Below are positions 1-8,479 of a DNA stretch of 64,000 nt, one piece after another. The position numbers and the translations under genes are program-made. This stretch comes from Sphingomonas sp. SUN039 (lineage in GTDB: Bacteria > Pseudomonadota > Alphaproteobacteria > Sphingomonadales > Sphingomonadaceae): positions 974,001 to 1,038,000 of the forward strand of contig NZ_CP096972.1 in NCBI RefSeq assembly GCF_024758725.1. The letters run 5' to 3'. A model generated the notes under the pieces. The model was not told where the DNA came from, did no database searches, and saw only the letters and a program-made list of their open reading frames with translations. How positions within the stretch are numbered: position 1 is the first letter of the stretch; the number at the start of each line of letters is the position of its first letter.

Positions 1-333
1 GTCGTCACGGTCGCGCTTGCGCATCATCGCCGACGGACCGGCTTCGTGCGCGTCGACGCGCAGCGTCATGTAGCGGACGACGTCTTCGTTGATCTGGGTC
101 TGGCGTTCGAGTTCGACCACAACATTGCCGGGCGCTTCGAACTCGAGCATGACGTAATGCGCCTTGCGGTTCTTGGCGATCCGGTAAGCAAGGGTGCGAA
201 GGCCCCAGCTCTCGGTCTTGACGATCTTGCCGCCATGGTCGGTGATGATTTTGGTTGCGGTTTCCGCGAGCGCATCGACCTGGCTCTGGGCCACGTCCTG
301 ACGCACGAGAAACACATGCTCGTAAAGAGCCAT
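1..333 (-). CDS. rpsF: 30S ribosomal protein S6 (3' end outside window)
   Basis: The minus-strand reading frame starts at the ATG at 333 ([14 protein letters not shown]) and stays open to base 1, so 111 residues are visible and the C-terminus lies outside the window. The N-terminus, the segment [20 protein letters not shown] and the arginine-rich tail RKRDRD fit ribosomal protein S6, which binds the platform of the 30S subunit together with S18. A GGAAAGG-like ribosome binding site lies about ten bases upstream of the ATG. The gene is divergent from fabD. In relatives rpsR and rplI usually follow, which would place them to the left of this window; that is inference. Confidence 0.93.
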   Translation of the reverse strand, partial: MALYEHVFLVRQDVAQSQVDALAETATKIITDHGGKIVKTESWGLRTLAYRIAKNRKAHYVMLEFEAPGNVVVELERQTQINEDVVRYMTLRVDAHEAGPSAMMRKRDRDD

Positions 334-644
334 GCGGTCTGTACCTTTCCTGCCGATCGCTGACGCCGCACCATGCGGAACGCCCCTCCGGCTTTCTTGA
401 GAGCGCGCCTATGGCGGGGTCCGGGCGAAAAGGCAAGTGTGGCGCACGCCGCAGGCTATCATTGGTTCACACGATGCTCACGAAGGCTCGAAGAAGGAAA
501 GGAAGAAAAGGAAGGGGCGAATTTTTCTTTTCTTCTTCCTTTGTGCCTTTGTGAGCTTCGTCTGAACCCATACCCTGCCGCAACGCGGGTTATGGTTGCG
601 CCTGCGGCGCGGTATCGCCTACCGGAAATACAAAGGGAGAGATC
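334..644. other. Divergent rpsF/fabD intergenic region
   Basis: These 311 bases separate the divergent starts of rpsF and fabD and hold no convincing gene; short reading frames on both strands do not resemble proteins. A purine-only run (about 490-517) is followed by a pyrimidine-only run (about 522-542), and bases 500-510 can pair with 527-537. A small GCGCC-TGC-GGCGC hairpin lies at 598-610, and an AAAGGGAGAGATC ribosome binding site precedes the fabD ATG. Promoters for both genes must lie here, but I cannot place them with confidence. Confidence 0.6.
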
Positions 645-1580
645 ATGCGCGCTTTCGTTTTTCCGGGGCAGGGCAGCCAAGCCGTTGGCATGGGGCGCGA
701 GTTGGCGGCAGCAAGTGCCGCCGCGCGCGCCGTGTTCCAAGAGGTCGACGATACGCTGGGGCAGGCGCTGTTCAGGCTGATGACCGACGGGCCGGAGGAC
801 GCGCTGACGCTGACCGCAAACGCGCAACCCGCGATCATGGCGAATGCGATCGCGACGTTGCGCGTGCTGACCCACGAAGGCGGCGTGCGGCTGGCGGACA
901 AGGCGGCTTTCGTCGCGGGGCATTCGCTGGGCGAGTATTCCGCCCTGTGCGCGGCGGAAAGCTTCGACTTGCCGACGACGACGCTACTGCTCCGTATGCG
1001 TGGCGACGCAATGCAGGCGGCTGTTCCGGTCGGAACGGGCGCGATGGCGGTGCTGCTCGGGCTCGATTTCGAAGCAGCGGCAGCGGTCGCGGCGGATGCG
1101 GCGCAGGGCGAGATCTGCCAAGCCGCGAACGACAATGGCGGTGGACAAGTCGTTATCTCCGGCCATGCCGCTGCCGTCGAACGTGCGATGGAACTGGCCA
1201 AGGAGCGCGGGGCAAAGCGCGCCCTGCCGCTTGCCGTGTCGGCCCCCTTTCATTGCGCGCTGATGGCCCCGGCGGCGGAAGTCATGTCGATGGCGCTCGG
1301 CGAAGCGAAGGTTCAGGCACCGCTTGTGCCGCTTTACGCCAATGTGACCGCCGCGCCGGTCGCCGACCCCGATACGATCCGCGAGCTGCTCGTCCGGCAG
1401 GTCACCGGCACCGTCCGCTGGCGCGAGAGTGTCGAGGCGATGGTCGCGGCAGGCGTGACCGAGTTTGTCGAATTCGGTGGCAAGGTACTCGGCCCGATGA
1501 TCAAGCGCATATCGCCCGATGCCACGACGCGAAGCGTCGTGACAATGGCGGATATCGAAGCTGTGGCGAAGGATTTGTGA
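645..1580 (+). CDS. fabD: Malonyl-CoA:ACP transacylase
   Basis: This 311-residue cytoplasmic enzyme moves malonyl groups from CoA to acyl carrier protein at the entry to fatty acid elongation. The N-terminal FPGQGSQ holds the oxyanion glutamine (Q9), GHSLGEYSA carries the nucleophile Ser94, and PFHCALM carries the catalytic His203, which is the full FabD set at normal family length. The ATG at 645 is preceded by a purine-rich AAAGGGAGAG site. Its TGA overlaps the ATG of fabG by one base, so the two are almost certainly co-transcribed and translationally coupled. Confidence 0.97.
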   Translation: MRAFVFPGQGSQAVGMGRELAAASAAARAVFQEVDDTLGQALFRLMTDGPEDALTLTANAQPAIMANAIATLRVLTHEGGVRLADKAAFVAGHSLGEYSALCAAESFDLPTTTLLLRMRGDAMQAAVPVGTGAMAVLLGLDFEAAAAVAADAAQGEICQAANDNGGGQVVISGHAAAVERAMELAKERGAKRALPLAVSAPFHCALMAPAAEVMSMALGEAKVQAPLVPLYANVTAAPVADPDTIRELLVRQVTGTVRWRESVEAMVAAGVTEFVEFGGKVLGPMIKRISPDATTRSVVTMADIEAVAKDL

Positions 1581-2317
1581 TGTTCGACCTTAATGGAATG
1601 ACCGCGCTCGTGACCGGTGCTTCGGGCGGAATCGGCTCTGCCGTCGCAAAGGCGCTGGCGGCACAAGGGGCGACGGTCGCATTGTCGGGCACGCGTGAGG
1701 ACGCGTTGAAGGCTGTCGCGGCGGATATTCCCGGCGCCGTTATCTTGCCATGCAACCTGTCCGATGCCGAAGCCGTCGACGGCCTTGTCCCCCGCGCCGT
1801 CGAAGCACTCGGCGGCAAGCTCGACATCCTCGTCAATAACGCCGGTGTCACACGCGACAACCTCGTCATGCGGATGAAGGACGAGGAATGGGACGCGGTG
1901 ATCCGTGTCAATCTCGAAGCCGCCTTCCGCCTCATCCGCGCGGCTGCAAAACCGATGATGAAGGCGCGTTTCGGCCGCATCGTCTCGGTGACCAGTGTCG
2001 TCGGGACGACCGGCAACCCCGGCCAGGCCAATTATGCCGCGTCGAAGGGCGCGCTGGTCGCGCTGACCAAGTCGGTCGCGCAAGAACTGGCGAGCCGTGG
2101 TGTTACGGCGAACTGCGTCGCCCCCGGGTTCATCGCCACGCCCATGACCGACGTGCTGCCCGACGCGCAGAAGGAGGCGTTGAATGCACGCATCCCGGCA
2201 GGCGCGATGGGCACCGGCGACGACATCGCCGCCGCTGTCGCTTTTCTCGCCAGCCGTGAGGCGGGGTACGTCACCGGCCAGACGCTGCACGTCAACGGCG
2301 GGATGGCGATGATCTAA
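1580..2317 (+). CDS. fabG: 3-oxoacyl-ACP reductase
   Basis: This 245-residue short-chain dehydrogenase reduces 3-oxoacyl-ACP with NADPH in each fatty acid elongation cycle. The Rossmann glycine motif TGASGGIG is at residues 12-19, NNAG at 86-89, and the catalytic tetrad is Asn111, Ser139, Tyr152 and Lys156 (NYAASKGA). The start overlaps the fabD stop (TGATG), which fixes the start codon. In many proteobacteria acpP and fabF come next, but here a convergent exporter gene follows and its stop codon overlaps the fabG stop. Confidence 0.96.
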   Translation: MFDLNGMTALVTGASGGIGSAVAKALAAQGATVALSGTREDALKAVAADIPGAVILPCNLSDAEAVDGLVPRAVEALGGKLDILVNNAGVTRDNLVMRMKDEEWDAVIRVNLEAAFRLIRAAAKPMMKARFGRIVSVTSVVGTTGNPGQANYAASKGALVALTKSVAQELASRGVTANCVAPGFIATPMTDVLPDAQKEALNARIPAGAMGTGDDIAAAVAFLASREAGYVTGQTLHVNGGMAMI

Positions 2318-2907
2318 AGCGCCACCGCCAGCGAACCCACCAGCAATACCGCCATACCCCAGTTGAAGACCCGCCGCCGCGTGTCATCGGTCATCCAGCG
2401 CCGCAGATACTGGCCCATCACCGCCCAGACGCCGACCGTGGGCAGGTTGATCGCTCCGAACACGGCGGCCACGCCCAGGACGGCGATGACGCTGCGCGAT
2501 CCGGCGTAAACCGCGATGGCGGTCAGCGCCATGGTCCACGCCTTGGGGTTGACCCATTGAAACAGTGCGGCCTGCATAAAGGTCATCGGCCTGCCGCTGC
2601 TATCTCCATCGACCGTCGCAGGGGCAGGCGACAGGGCGATCTTCCATGCCAGCCAGACCAGATACGCGGCGCTCACCACCTTCAGCACCATGAACGACGG
2701 CGGCCATGCCTCGAACAAGCCGACCAGTCCCACGCCGACCAGCACGATCATCACGGTAAAGCCGATCGCCACGCCCAGCATGTGCGGAATGGTCCGACGC
2801 AGCCCGTAATTTGCGCCTGACGCCATCAGCATCATGTTGTTCGGTCCCGGCGTGATCGACGAGACGAAAGCAAAGCCGAGCAGGCCGAGGAACTGTTGCG
2901 TGATCAT
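2314..2907 (-). CDS. LysE/RhtB-family amino-acid exporter
   Basis: This is a 197-residue inner-membrane protein with about five or six hydrophobic segments. The early TPGPNNMMLM motif and the central NPKAW are hallmarks of LysE/RhtB transporters, which export amino acids or small amines. I chose the ATG at 2907 (MITQQFLGLL); an in-frame ATG at 2943 would add twelve polar residues and leave only 17 bases to the divergent regulator. That neighbour is an Lrp/AsnC protein, a common pairing in which the regulator senses the exported amino acid. The substrate cannot be read from sequence. The stop overlaps that of convergent fabG. Confidence 0.85.
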   Translation of the reverse strand: MITQQFLGLLGFAFVSSITPGPNNMMLMASGANYGLRRTIPHMLGVAIGFTVMIVLVGVGLVGLFEAWPPSFMVLKVVSAAYLVWLAWKIALSPAPATVDGDSSGRPMTFMQAALFQWVNPKAWTMALTAIAVYAGSRSVIAVLGVAAVFGAINLPTVGVWAVMGQYLRRWMTDDTRRRVFNWGMAVLLVGSLAVAL

Positions 2908-2925
2908 ACGCGCATTGTTATTGCA

Positions 2926-2952
2926 ACTTTGATTGAAATACATTGTGAAAGT
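2926..2952. promoter_or_regulatory. Candidate Lrp-type operator between exporter and regulator
   Basis: In the short gap between the divergent lysE-type and lrp-type genes, ACTTT (2926-2930) and AAAGT (2948-2952) form an imperfect AT-rich dyad. Lrp/AsnC proteins often bind such sites in divergent promoter regions. The dyad is weak, so this is a suggestion based mainly on position. Confidence 0.3.
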
Positions 2953-2960
2953 GCGCTCAA

Positions 2961-3434
2961 ATGCCTCTATCGATGCAACTATCGGGCAAAATAGACGCCA
3001 TTGGAGCAAAGATATTGCATGAATTGTCGCAGGATGGTCGACTGACGAATATCGAGCTTGCCGATCGCGTCGGCTTGTCGCCGTCGGCCTGCCTTCGCCG
3101 GGTGCAGGAAATGGAGCGGCGCGGTCTCATCTGCGGCTATCGCGCGGTGCTCGACCGCGCCCAGCTCGGGATCGGCTTCGTCGCCTATGTCGCCGTCGGC
3201 CTCGCGCATCACACCAAGCAGGACCAGCAGGGGTTCGAGGCGGCGATGGAGGTGGCTCCCGAAGTGCGCGAATGCCATAATGTCACCGGGTCGTTCGAAT
3301 TCATTCTCCGGGTGGAGGCGGTCGATCTGGCTGCGTACAAGCATTTCCACACCGACGTGCTCGGCGTCCTGCCGCAGGTCAGCTCGATCCAGACCTATGT
3401 CGTTATGGAGTCGCCCAAGGATGAACGTGCCTGA
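2961..3434 (+). CDS. Lrp/AsnC-family transcriptional regulator
   Basis: This 157-residue protein has an N-terminal winged helix (ILHELSQDGRLTNIELADRVGLSPSACLRR, roughly residues 15-45 in part) followed by the alpha/beta ligand-binding RAM domain, where NVTGSFEFILRVE is typical. Such proteins bind amino acids and control transport or metabolism genes. It is divergent from a LysE-type exporter, which it most likely regulates. An alternative start is the ATG at 2973 (MQLSGKIDAIG), which would drop four residues. The gene ends seven bases before the convergent ccdA-like gene. Confidence 0.9.
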   Translation: MPLSMQLSGKIDAIGAKILHELSQDGRLTNIELADRVGLSPSACLRRVQEMERRGLICGYRAVLDRAQLGIGFVAYVAVGLAHHTKQDQQGFEAAMEVAPEVRECHNVTGSFEFILRVEAVDLAAYKHFHTDVLGVLPQVSSIQTYVVMESPKDERA

Positions 3435-3440
3435 CCCGCT

Positions 3441-4166
3441 CTAGATCATCGTTGTCAGCTCGGTGAGCCATTCGGGCGATGCACTGACAAGCACGCCTTC
3501 GAGAATGCGGTCGATACCCGTGAAGATCATGACACCGACGACGAGCAAGAGCCCGCCGAGCGCGCGCTTGCCGCCGCTGCCCGCCGCCATCAATTTGCTG
3601 CGCCAACGAGTGAAGACCGCGCGGGAGGTGAAAGCGATCAGCAGCAATACCGCCGCAATGCCCAATCCGAACGCAAACATGACGAGCGCGACTTGGCCAA
3701 GATTCTCCCCCTGCGCGGCGAGCACCGTTGCCGCACCCAGTGTCGGGCCGACACAAGGGCTCCAGACCATGCCGAGCAGCACGCCGATGGCGGCCTGCCC
3801 GGCAAGACCATATCGCACCAGCCCTGCCTGACGCTGACTCGCCCAATCGGCGAGGGGCGTTGCAGCACGGGTCAGATATGCCTGCGCGGCGGGGACGAGC
3901 AGGAAGATGCCGGCCAGCACCAACAAGACAGCTCCAAACAGCCGCACCACCTCGCCGTCGAAGCCGGTCGAAGCCCCAAGCGTCGCGACGACAAAGCCAA
4001 TGATCGTGAACGACGCAACCAGCCCCGCCGCCAGCGCCAGCGGCCCGAAGCGGTGCTGATGCGCCGCGCTGCCGAGCACGATCGGGACGAGCGGCAGGAC
4101 GCACGGCGACAAGATCGTCAAGGCGCCCGCGCCAAGCGCGAGGAGCGGCGAAAGCGTATCGGCCAT
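3441..4166 (-). CDS. CcdA/DsbD-type thiol-disulfide electron transporter
   Basis: This is a 241-residue polytopic membrane protein. Its first membrane segment has SPCVLPLVP with Cys22 and the fourth has WSPCVGPTLGA with Cys138, the two redox cysteines that carry electrons across the inner membrane in CcdA and the DsbD core. Family members pass cytoplasmic thioredoxin electrons to periplasmic thiol proteins. The gene just upstream encodes an exported thioredoxin-like protein with WCPVC, its likely partner. A role in cytochrome c maturation is possible because a ccm operon lies 4 kb away, but the pair could serve other thiol repair instead. Confidence 0.88.
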   Translation of the reverse strand: MADTLSPLLALGAGALTILSPCVLPLVPIVLGSAAHQHRFGPLALAAGLVASFTIIGFVVATLGASTGFDGEVVRLFGAVLLVLAGIFLLVPAAQAYLTRAATPLADWASQRQAGLVRYGLAGQAAIGVLLGMVWSPCVGPTLGAATVLAAQGENLGQVALVMFAFGLGIAAVLLLIAFTSRAVFTRWRSKLMAAGSGGKRALGGLLLVVGVMIFTGIDRILEGVLVSASPEWLTELTTMI

Positions 4167-4181
4167 CGTCGTTGTGTCTGC

Positions 4182-4571
4182 TCAGCGCGTCGTCAAAGCG
4201 AGCAGATCGCGGATTTTGGTCTTGTCGGTAATGTACGACACTCGGCCCAGTTCGCGTCCGCCCTTGAACGCGATCAGCGTCGATTGTTTGGTGACGTTGA
4301 ATGCCTGCCATTCGGCCTTTTGCTTGTCGAAATTGATGCGGAGGATGAGCAGCTTGGCGTATTCGGGCGCGCCGACGGTTGCCTTGATTGTGTTCGTTTG
4401 AGACGCACACACGGGGCACCACCAGGCATTCACTTCGACCAGGGTCGGCCGACCCGCCTTTTGCGCAGCGTCAAAAGTCGCGCGGTCGAACGGTTTGTAT
4501 TCGGCGGCAACTGCCGGCGCGCTCGCGCCGATCAGGGCTGCAACATAGGAAATAGCGGTCAAGGCACGCAT
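4182..4571 (-). CDS. Exported thioredoxin-like protein
   Basis: This 129-residue protein begins with a signal peptide (MRALTAISYVAALIGASAPA, cleavage probably after AVAA) and then a thioredoxin fold with the active site WCPVC at 51-55. It resembles the C-terminal domain of DsbD, the part that reduces periplasmic partners. The CcdA-like electron carrier starts 15 bases downstream, so the pair probably works as a split DsbD. The gene upstream encodes a KAS III-like enzyme, 82 bases away on the same strand; whether they share a transcript is not clear. Confidence 0.85.
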   Translation of the reverse strand: MRALTAISYVAALIGASAPAVAAEYKPFDRATFDAAQKAGRPTLVEVNAWWCPVCASQTNTIKATVGAPEYAKLLILRINFDKQKAEWQAFNVTKQSTLIAFKGGRELGRVSYITDKTKIRDLLALTTR

Positions 4572-4653
4572 CGGAAGTCTCCGTCAGGGTGGATCGATAC
4601 CCGTTCGGTCGCTTTCGGCGGCAGGTTACATTCCTCGCTTCGGCCCGTCGGAG

Positions 4654-5715
4654 TCAGGATCGGGGATGGTCGTAAACAAAACCGCCGTACATAAATTTTG
4701 TGGCCTCGGCGCCGAGCGCCAGAATGCGGGCTCCCTGTGCCAGTCCGTCGCGCCGAAGCTCTGACAGTGCCATCCACATCGCCGCCGAGCCGGTGTTGCC
4801 GAGGCGATTCGCGCACGTGAACGCATCCCCCGGCGCAAGGCCGAATCGCTGTTCGATCTGTGTGGCAACACGTCCACTGACCTGATGCGGCACGATGATA
4901 TCGGCACTCTCAAGCGAAATGCCTTGGAGCCGCGCGCTGGCAACGCCCGCGTCGAACAGTGCGGGGCCGGAGGCGAGGATCGCGGCATAGTCGTGGTCGA
5001 ATTCAGTCGCCCCATGTCGCACGTGCAGCCCCGGCGCTTTACCCAACCCCAGCGCCCCGAACCATGCCGCGTGCAGTACAGGGCCGGTGTCAGCCGCCGG
5101 ACCGAGCACGATGGCAGCCGCGCCATCGCCCATTTGCATGAGATTTACGAGCTGGGAGGTGTCGTCGATGGCGTGGGCCGGATCGAACCACAAGGATCCA
5201 GTTTCCGACCCGACCAGAACGACCGGCTTTGCATCCGGTACCGACAGCAGACCGAACGCAATCATCGACGCATTGGCAAATCCCGTGCACGCTTGACGAA
5301 GCTCGAGATGCGGGCCCCTGTACCCCAGCCGGTCGGCAGCCAGGGCAATGTTCGATGGGATCGGCTGGAGCGGGGTCGTGGTATGGCCGATCAGATAGCC
5401 GATATCGTCAACCGTCAGGCCGGCATCGTCGAGGGCCGACAGGACGGCGCTGGCGACGAGGTCGGGATTCGACTGGCCGGGGCGGGCGACTTCGTCGCGG
5501 GCGTCGAAAGGGCGGCAGAAATGGCGGCTGCGGATGGCCATCCGGCGGGAGATCGCGCGTGCTTCGCCTCGGCGATTCAGTCCGAAGCGGTTTGCCATGT
5601 GGTCGATCAGCGCGTCGGTTTCGACGGGAGCGCCGGGTAGAGCCGTGCCTGTCCCTAGCACGGCAAGTCGACCGGTCGACAGCCAAGGCGCGACGGTCGT
5701 CGGGGCAGACGTCAC
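4654..5715 (-). CDS. KAS III-like condensing enzyme (thiolase superfamily)
   Basis: This 353-residue protein resembles 3-oxoacyl-ACP synthase III. The catalytic triad is visible: Cys143 in LRQACTGFAN, His277 in IVPHQVSGR and Asn307 in CANRLGNTGSA. A FabH making fatty-acid primers would normally sit with plsX or other fab genes; here the partner is a diiron ferritin-like gene whose end overlaps this start by four bases. That pairing suggests a specialised acyl condensation or coupling reaction rather than the housekeeping step. The substrate is unknown. OleA-like or natural-product KAS III enzymes are alternatives. Confidence 0.8.
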   Translation of the reverse strand: MTSAPTTVAPWLSTGRLAVLGTGTALPGAPVETDALIDHMANRFGLNRRGEARAISRRMAIRSRHFCRPFDARDEVARPGQSNPDLVASAVLSALDDAGLTVDDIGYLIGHTTTPLQPIPSNIALAADRLGYRGPHLELRQACTGFANASMIAFGLLSVPDAKPVVLVGSETGSLWFDPAHAIDDTSQLVNLMQMGDGAAAIVLGPAADTGPVLHAAWFGALGLGKAPGLHVRHGATEFDHDYAAILASGPALFDAGVASARLQGISLESADIIVPHQVSGRVATQIEQRFGLAPGDAFTCANRLGNTGSAAMWMALSELRRDGLAQGARILALGAEATKFMYGGFVYDHPRS

Positions 5716-6395
5716 GCCTTGAGCAGCCCGTCAGGCAGTTGGCGGATGCCCCGGTCGAGTACCGCAGGATCGACCGCAAGGCGTTCGAAAGCATCGCCGA
5801 CCAGACCCAGCGTATCGGCCAGCGCGCATCTCGCCGCTGCCGCCGTATCGCGCAGCGCAGCGGGAGTGCCATGGCGCATCACAAGCTGTCGTGCGACCGC
5901 GACATGACGTGCCTCGTCGTTGCGGATGCGTCTAAGGACGCCACAGATGACAGGATCGCGCGCGACAGCTCCTTGCCTTTGGGTCAGGCGGCCCAGAATC
6001 AGACACACTGCCGCATCCAGCGCAGCAATCCGCGCGAGATGGGCGGTCGGCCCGCCCGACTGCAGGCGGATATGAAAGCGCCGCGCCGACACCAGCAATC
6101 GTTCGGTCCCGACCGGTACGGGGAGCGCTGCCCGTATGCCGCGCAGCAGGGCGTCATGGACACGTTCTTCGCTTGCAATCACCCCGAGCGCTTCCGACTC
6201 GATCTGAAACGCCGCGATATCCGAAAGAGCATCGAATGCCATTGCCGCAGCCTCTTCGCCGCATCCAAGCAGCGGGATGAGCATGGCAAGTGCTGCTGCC
6301 GCATCGTCGGTCAGCCGGGCGGACGGGGCGACGCGGACCGGCGTCGCGGGGAGGCTACTGTCGATTTCGAAACACAGCGGTACAATTGCTGCCAT
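5712..6395 (-). CDS. Ferritin-like diiron protein, probable oxidoreductase
   Basis: This is a 227-residue, mainly helical protein. Two ExxH motifs (Glu77-His80 in SEERVH and Glu161-His164 in NDEARH), with acidic residues near 48-49 and 127, are what a ferritin-like four-helix diiron site needs. Such proteins are often oxygen-activating enzymes such as N-oxygenases, desaturases or decarboxylases, but they may also be simple iron proteins. It overlaps the KAS III-like gene by four bases, so the two products probably act in one pathway, perhaps one modifying what the other condenses. I do not recognise a named family. Confidence 0.6.
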   Translation of the reverse strand: MAAIVPLCFEIDSSLPATPVRVAPSARLTDDAAAALAMLIPLLGCGEEAAAMAFDALSDIAAFQIESEALGVIASEERVHDALLRGIRAALPVPVGTERLLVSARRFHIRLQSGGPTAHLARIAALDAAVCLILGRLTQRQGAVARDPVICGVLRRIRNDEARHVAVARQLVMRHGTPAALRDTAAAARCALADTLGLVGDAFERLAVDPAVLDRGIRQLPDGLLKA

Positions 6396-6473
6396 GGCAA
6401 GCCTCCGCCCGAATAGCCAACACGCTGTTCGCGGAACGGAGGGAGGAGGTTACAAACCTAGCGGCGACGAGAT

Positions 6474-7457
6474 TTAGGCGCGGACCTTTGCGTCCAGCTC
6501 CATCTTGGCCGCACGGTATTCACGTTCCAGCTTGTCGACGAAATCGGCGACGCTCAGGCTCTCGTGGATCGCACCGATGCCCTGACCCGACCCCCAGATG
6601 TCGCGCCACGCCTTGGCAGGTGCGTTCGACGACTGGCTGAAATTCATCGTCTTGAAGTCGCCCTCGGGCAGATTGTCGGGGTCGAGGCCCGCCGCTTCGA
6701 TCGACTGGCGCAGGTAATTGCCATGCACGCCGGTGAACAGCGACGAATAGACAATATCTTCCGCGCGTCCCTCGACGATACCCTGTTTGTAATCGGGATC
6801 GGAGTTGGCTTCCTTCGTCGCGATAAAAGCGCTGCCCATATAGGCGAGGTCCGCCCCACACGCCTGCGCCGCGAGAATCGAGCGCCCGTTGCCGATCGCG
6901 CCCGACAGCGCGACCGGCCCGTCGAACCATTCGCGGATTTCGGAGATAAGCGCGAAGGGGGACTGGACCCCGGCATGACCGCCGGCACCCGCCGCGACCG
7001 GGATAAGGCCGTCGGCCCCTTTTTCGATCGCCTTGCGGGCGAACTTGTCGTTGATGACGTCATGGAGCGTTATGCCGCCCCAGGCATGGACCGCCGCGTT
7101 CAGGTCCTCGCGCGCGCCGAGCGACGTGATCGTCACCGGCACCTGCCACTTGGCGCAGGTCGCCAGATCGGCCTCGAGCCGGTCGTTCGATTTATGGACG
7201 ATCTGGTTTACCGCATAGGGCGCTGCGGGCCGGTCGGGATGGGCGCGGTTGTGCGCGGCCAGTTCCTCGGTGATCCGGTGCAGCCATTCGTCGAGCAGCC
7301 CCTGCGGCCGCGCGTTCAGCGCCGGAAACGCGCCGACGATCCCCGCCTTGCACTGGGCAATGACGAGTTCGGGGCCTGACACGATGAACAACGGCGAACC
7401 GATGAGCGGAAGACGAAGGTTCGAAAGAATGGCGGGCAGGGTCATGCAGGCGGTCAT
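6474..7457 (-). CDS. Nitronate monooxygenase / 2-nitropropane dioxygenase family
   Basis: This is a TIM-barrel FMN enzyme of about 327 residues. PLIGSPLFIVSGPELVIAQCKAGIVGAFPALN is the family's N-terminal region (seen in part), GAGGHAG binds the FMN phosphate region, and the segment ending GSAFIATKEA is typical. Members oxidise toxic nitronates, though many are of unknown substrate; some act as enoyl reductases. I chose the ATG at 7457; ATG 7445 is equally possible, and upstream codons do not resemble the family. The gene is divergent from ccmC and lies 79 bases upstream of the diiron gene. Confidence 0.82.
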   Translation of the reverse strand: MTACMTLPAILSNLRLPLIGSPLFIVSGPELVIAQCKAGIVGAFPALNARPQGLLDEWLHRITEELAAHNRAHPDRPAAPYAVNQIVHKSNDRLEADLATCAKWQVPVTITSLGAREDLNAAVHAWGGITLHDVINDKFARKAIEKGADGLIPVAAGAGGHAGVQSPFALISEIREWFDGPVALSGAIGNGRSILAAQACGADLAYMGSAFIATKEANSDPDYKQGIVEGRAEDIVYSSLFTGVHGNYLRQSIEAAGLDPDNLPEGDFKTMNFSQSSNAPAKAWRDIWGSGQGIGAIHESLSVADFVDKLEREYRAAKMELDAKVRA

Positions 7458-7625
7458 AGCGAGGGTGAAATGACGCGCAAGGCCGCGACTTCGGACGCTA
7501 CGGAATGCAGCTGCCTTTTGGCGGCAAACCGACGGGACGGGCCTGGCGCAGGATTTTTTGCCCGGGAATCGCCAGCGAAACGCATCTTCCCAAGCGGCGC
7601 GCGGCTGGCTAACACCCGCTGCAGC

Positions 7626-8342
7626 ATGCATGCCTTTGCAAATCCCGCCAAGTTCTTGCGCCTCGCGCGGCCGCTGACTGCGATCTTCGGGATCGGCGGA
7701 GCGTTATTGATCGCGATCGGATGTTATGCCGGGCTGGTGCTGACGCCGCCCGATTATTTGCAGGGAGATGCGGTCCGCATTCTCTACATCCATGTACCTG
7801 CCGCTTGGCTGTCGATGGCGGGGTGGAGCGGCATAGCGATTGCCAGCCTGGCGCAACTGGTGTGGCGGCATCCACTGTCGGGCGTGGCGGCGCGCGCAGT
7901 TGCCGTGCCGGGTGCCATGTTTACGGCGATCTGCCTGATAACCGGCGCCATCTGGGGCCGTCCGACCTGGGGCACCTATTGGCAATGGGACGGGCGCATG
8001 ACGTCGGTGCTCGTGCTGCTGTTCCTCTACATCGGCTATATCGCACTCGCTTCGAACAGCAGCGAGCGGGGCAGCGTGAGCCGCGTCACCGCGATCTACG
8101 GGCTGGTCGGCGCGATCAACCTGCCGATCATCAAATACAGTGTGCAATGGTGGAACACGCTGCATCAGGCACCGTCGATCACGCTCAAGGGGTCGGCCAT
8201 CTCGTCCGAGCTGCTCTGGCCGCTGGGCTTTACCGTACTTGGCTTCAGCTTTTTGTTCGGGGCCATCTTGCTGATGCGGATGCGCGCCATTTTGGCGGGC
8301 GCGAAGGTCGAGGCGCGGCTCGCAAGGCTGGCAGCCGCATGA
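7626..8342 (+). CDS. ccmC: Haem transporter/chaperone CcmC
   Basis: This is a 238-residue membrane protein with six hydrophobic segments. The periplasmic tryptophan motif WGTYWQWD (115-122) and the flanking histidines His56 (YIHVP) and His180 (NTLHQAP) are the haem-handling features of CcmC, which loads haem onto CcmE in the periplasm. It is the first gene of a ccmCDEFGHI operon; ccmA and ccmB, often located just upstream, are not in the window. Its stop overlaps the ccmD start. Confidence 0.96.
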   Translation: MHAFANPAKFLRLARPLTAIFGIGGALLIAIGCYAGLVLTPPDYLQGDAVRILYIHVPAAWLSMAGWSGIAIASLAQLVWRHPLSGVAARAVAVPGAMFTAICLITGAIWGRPTWGTYWQWDGRMTSVLVLLFLYIGYIALASNSSERGSVSRVTAIYGLVGAINLPIIKYSVQWWNTLHQAPSITLKGSAISSELLWPLGFTVLGFSFLFGAILLMRMRAILAGAKVEARLARLAAA

Positions 8343-8479
8343 ACCCCTGGCCGTTCGTCATTGCTGCCTATGTTATTACGCTGGGCGGGGCGGCGATCAT
8401 CGCAGCCTGGGCATGGTCCGCCATGCGCCGCGCCGAACGTGCCGTCGAAGACCTGAAAGACCCCCGGGGCAATCGATGA
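8339..8479 (+). CDS. ccmD: Small haem-exporter membrane protein CcmD
   Basis: This 46-residue protein starts at the ATG at 8339, which overlaps the ccmC stop (ATGA). It has one membrane helix (about residues 5-25, VIAAYVITLGGAAIIAAWAW) followed by a basic, charged tail (SAMRRAERAVEDLKD). This is the standard form of CcmD, which helps release holo-CcmE from the CcmABC complex. The identification rests on size, topology and its place between ccmC and ccmE. Confidence 0.9.
   Translation: MNPWPFVIAAYVITLGGAAIIAAWAWSAMRRAERAVEDLKDPRGNR

Noticed and set aside
490-542. Purine and pyrimidine runs upstream of fabD as a terminator
   Set aside because: They can pair, but no plus-strand gene lies upstream to terminate, and the loop is long.
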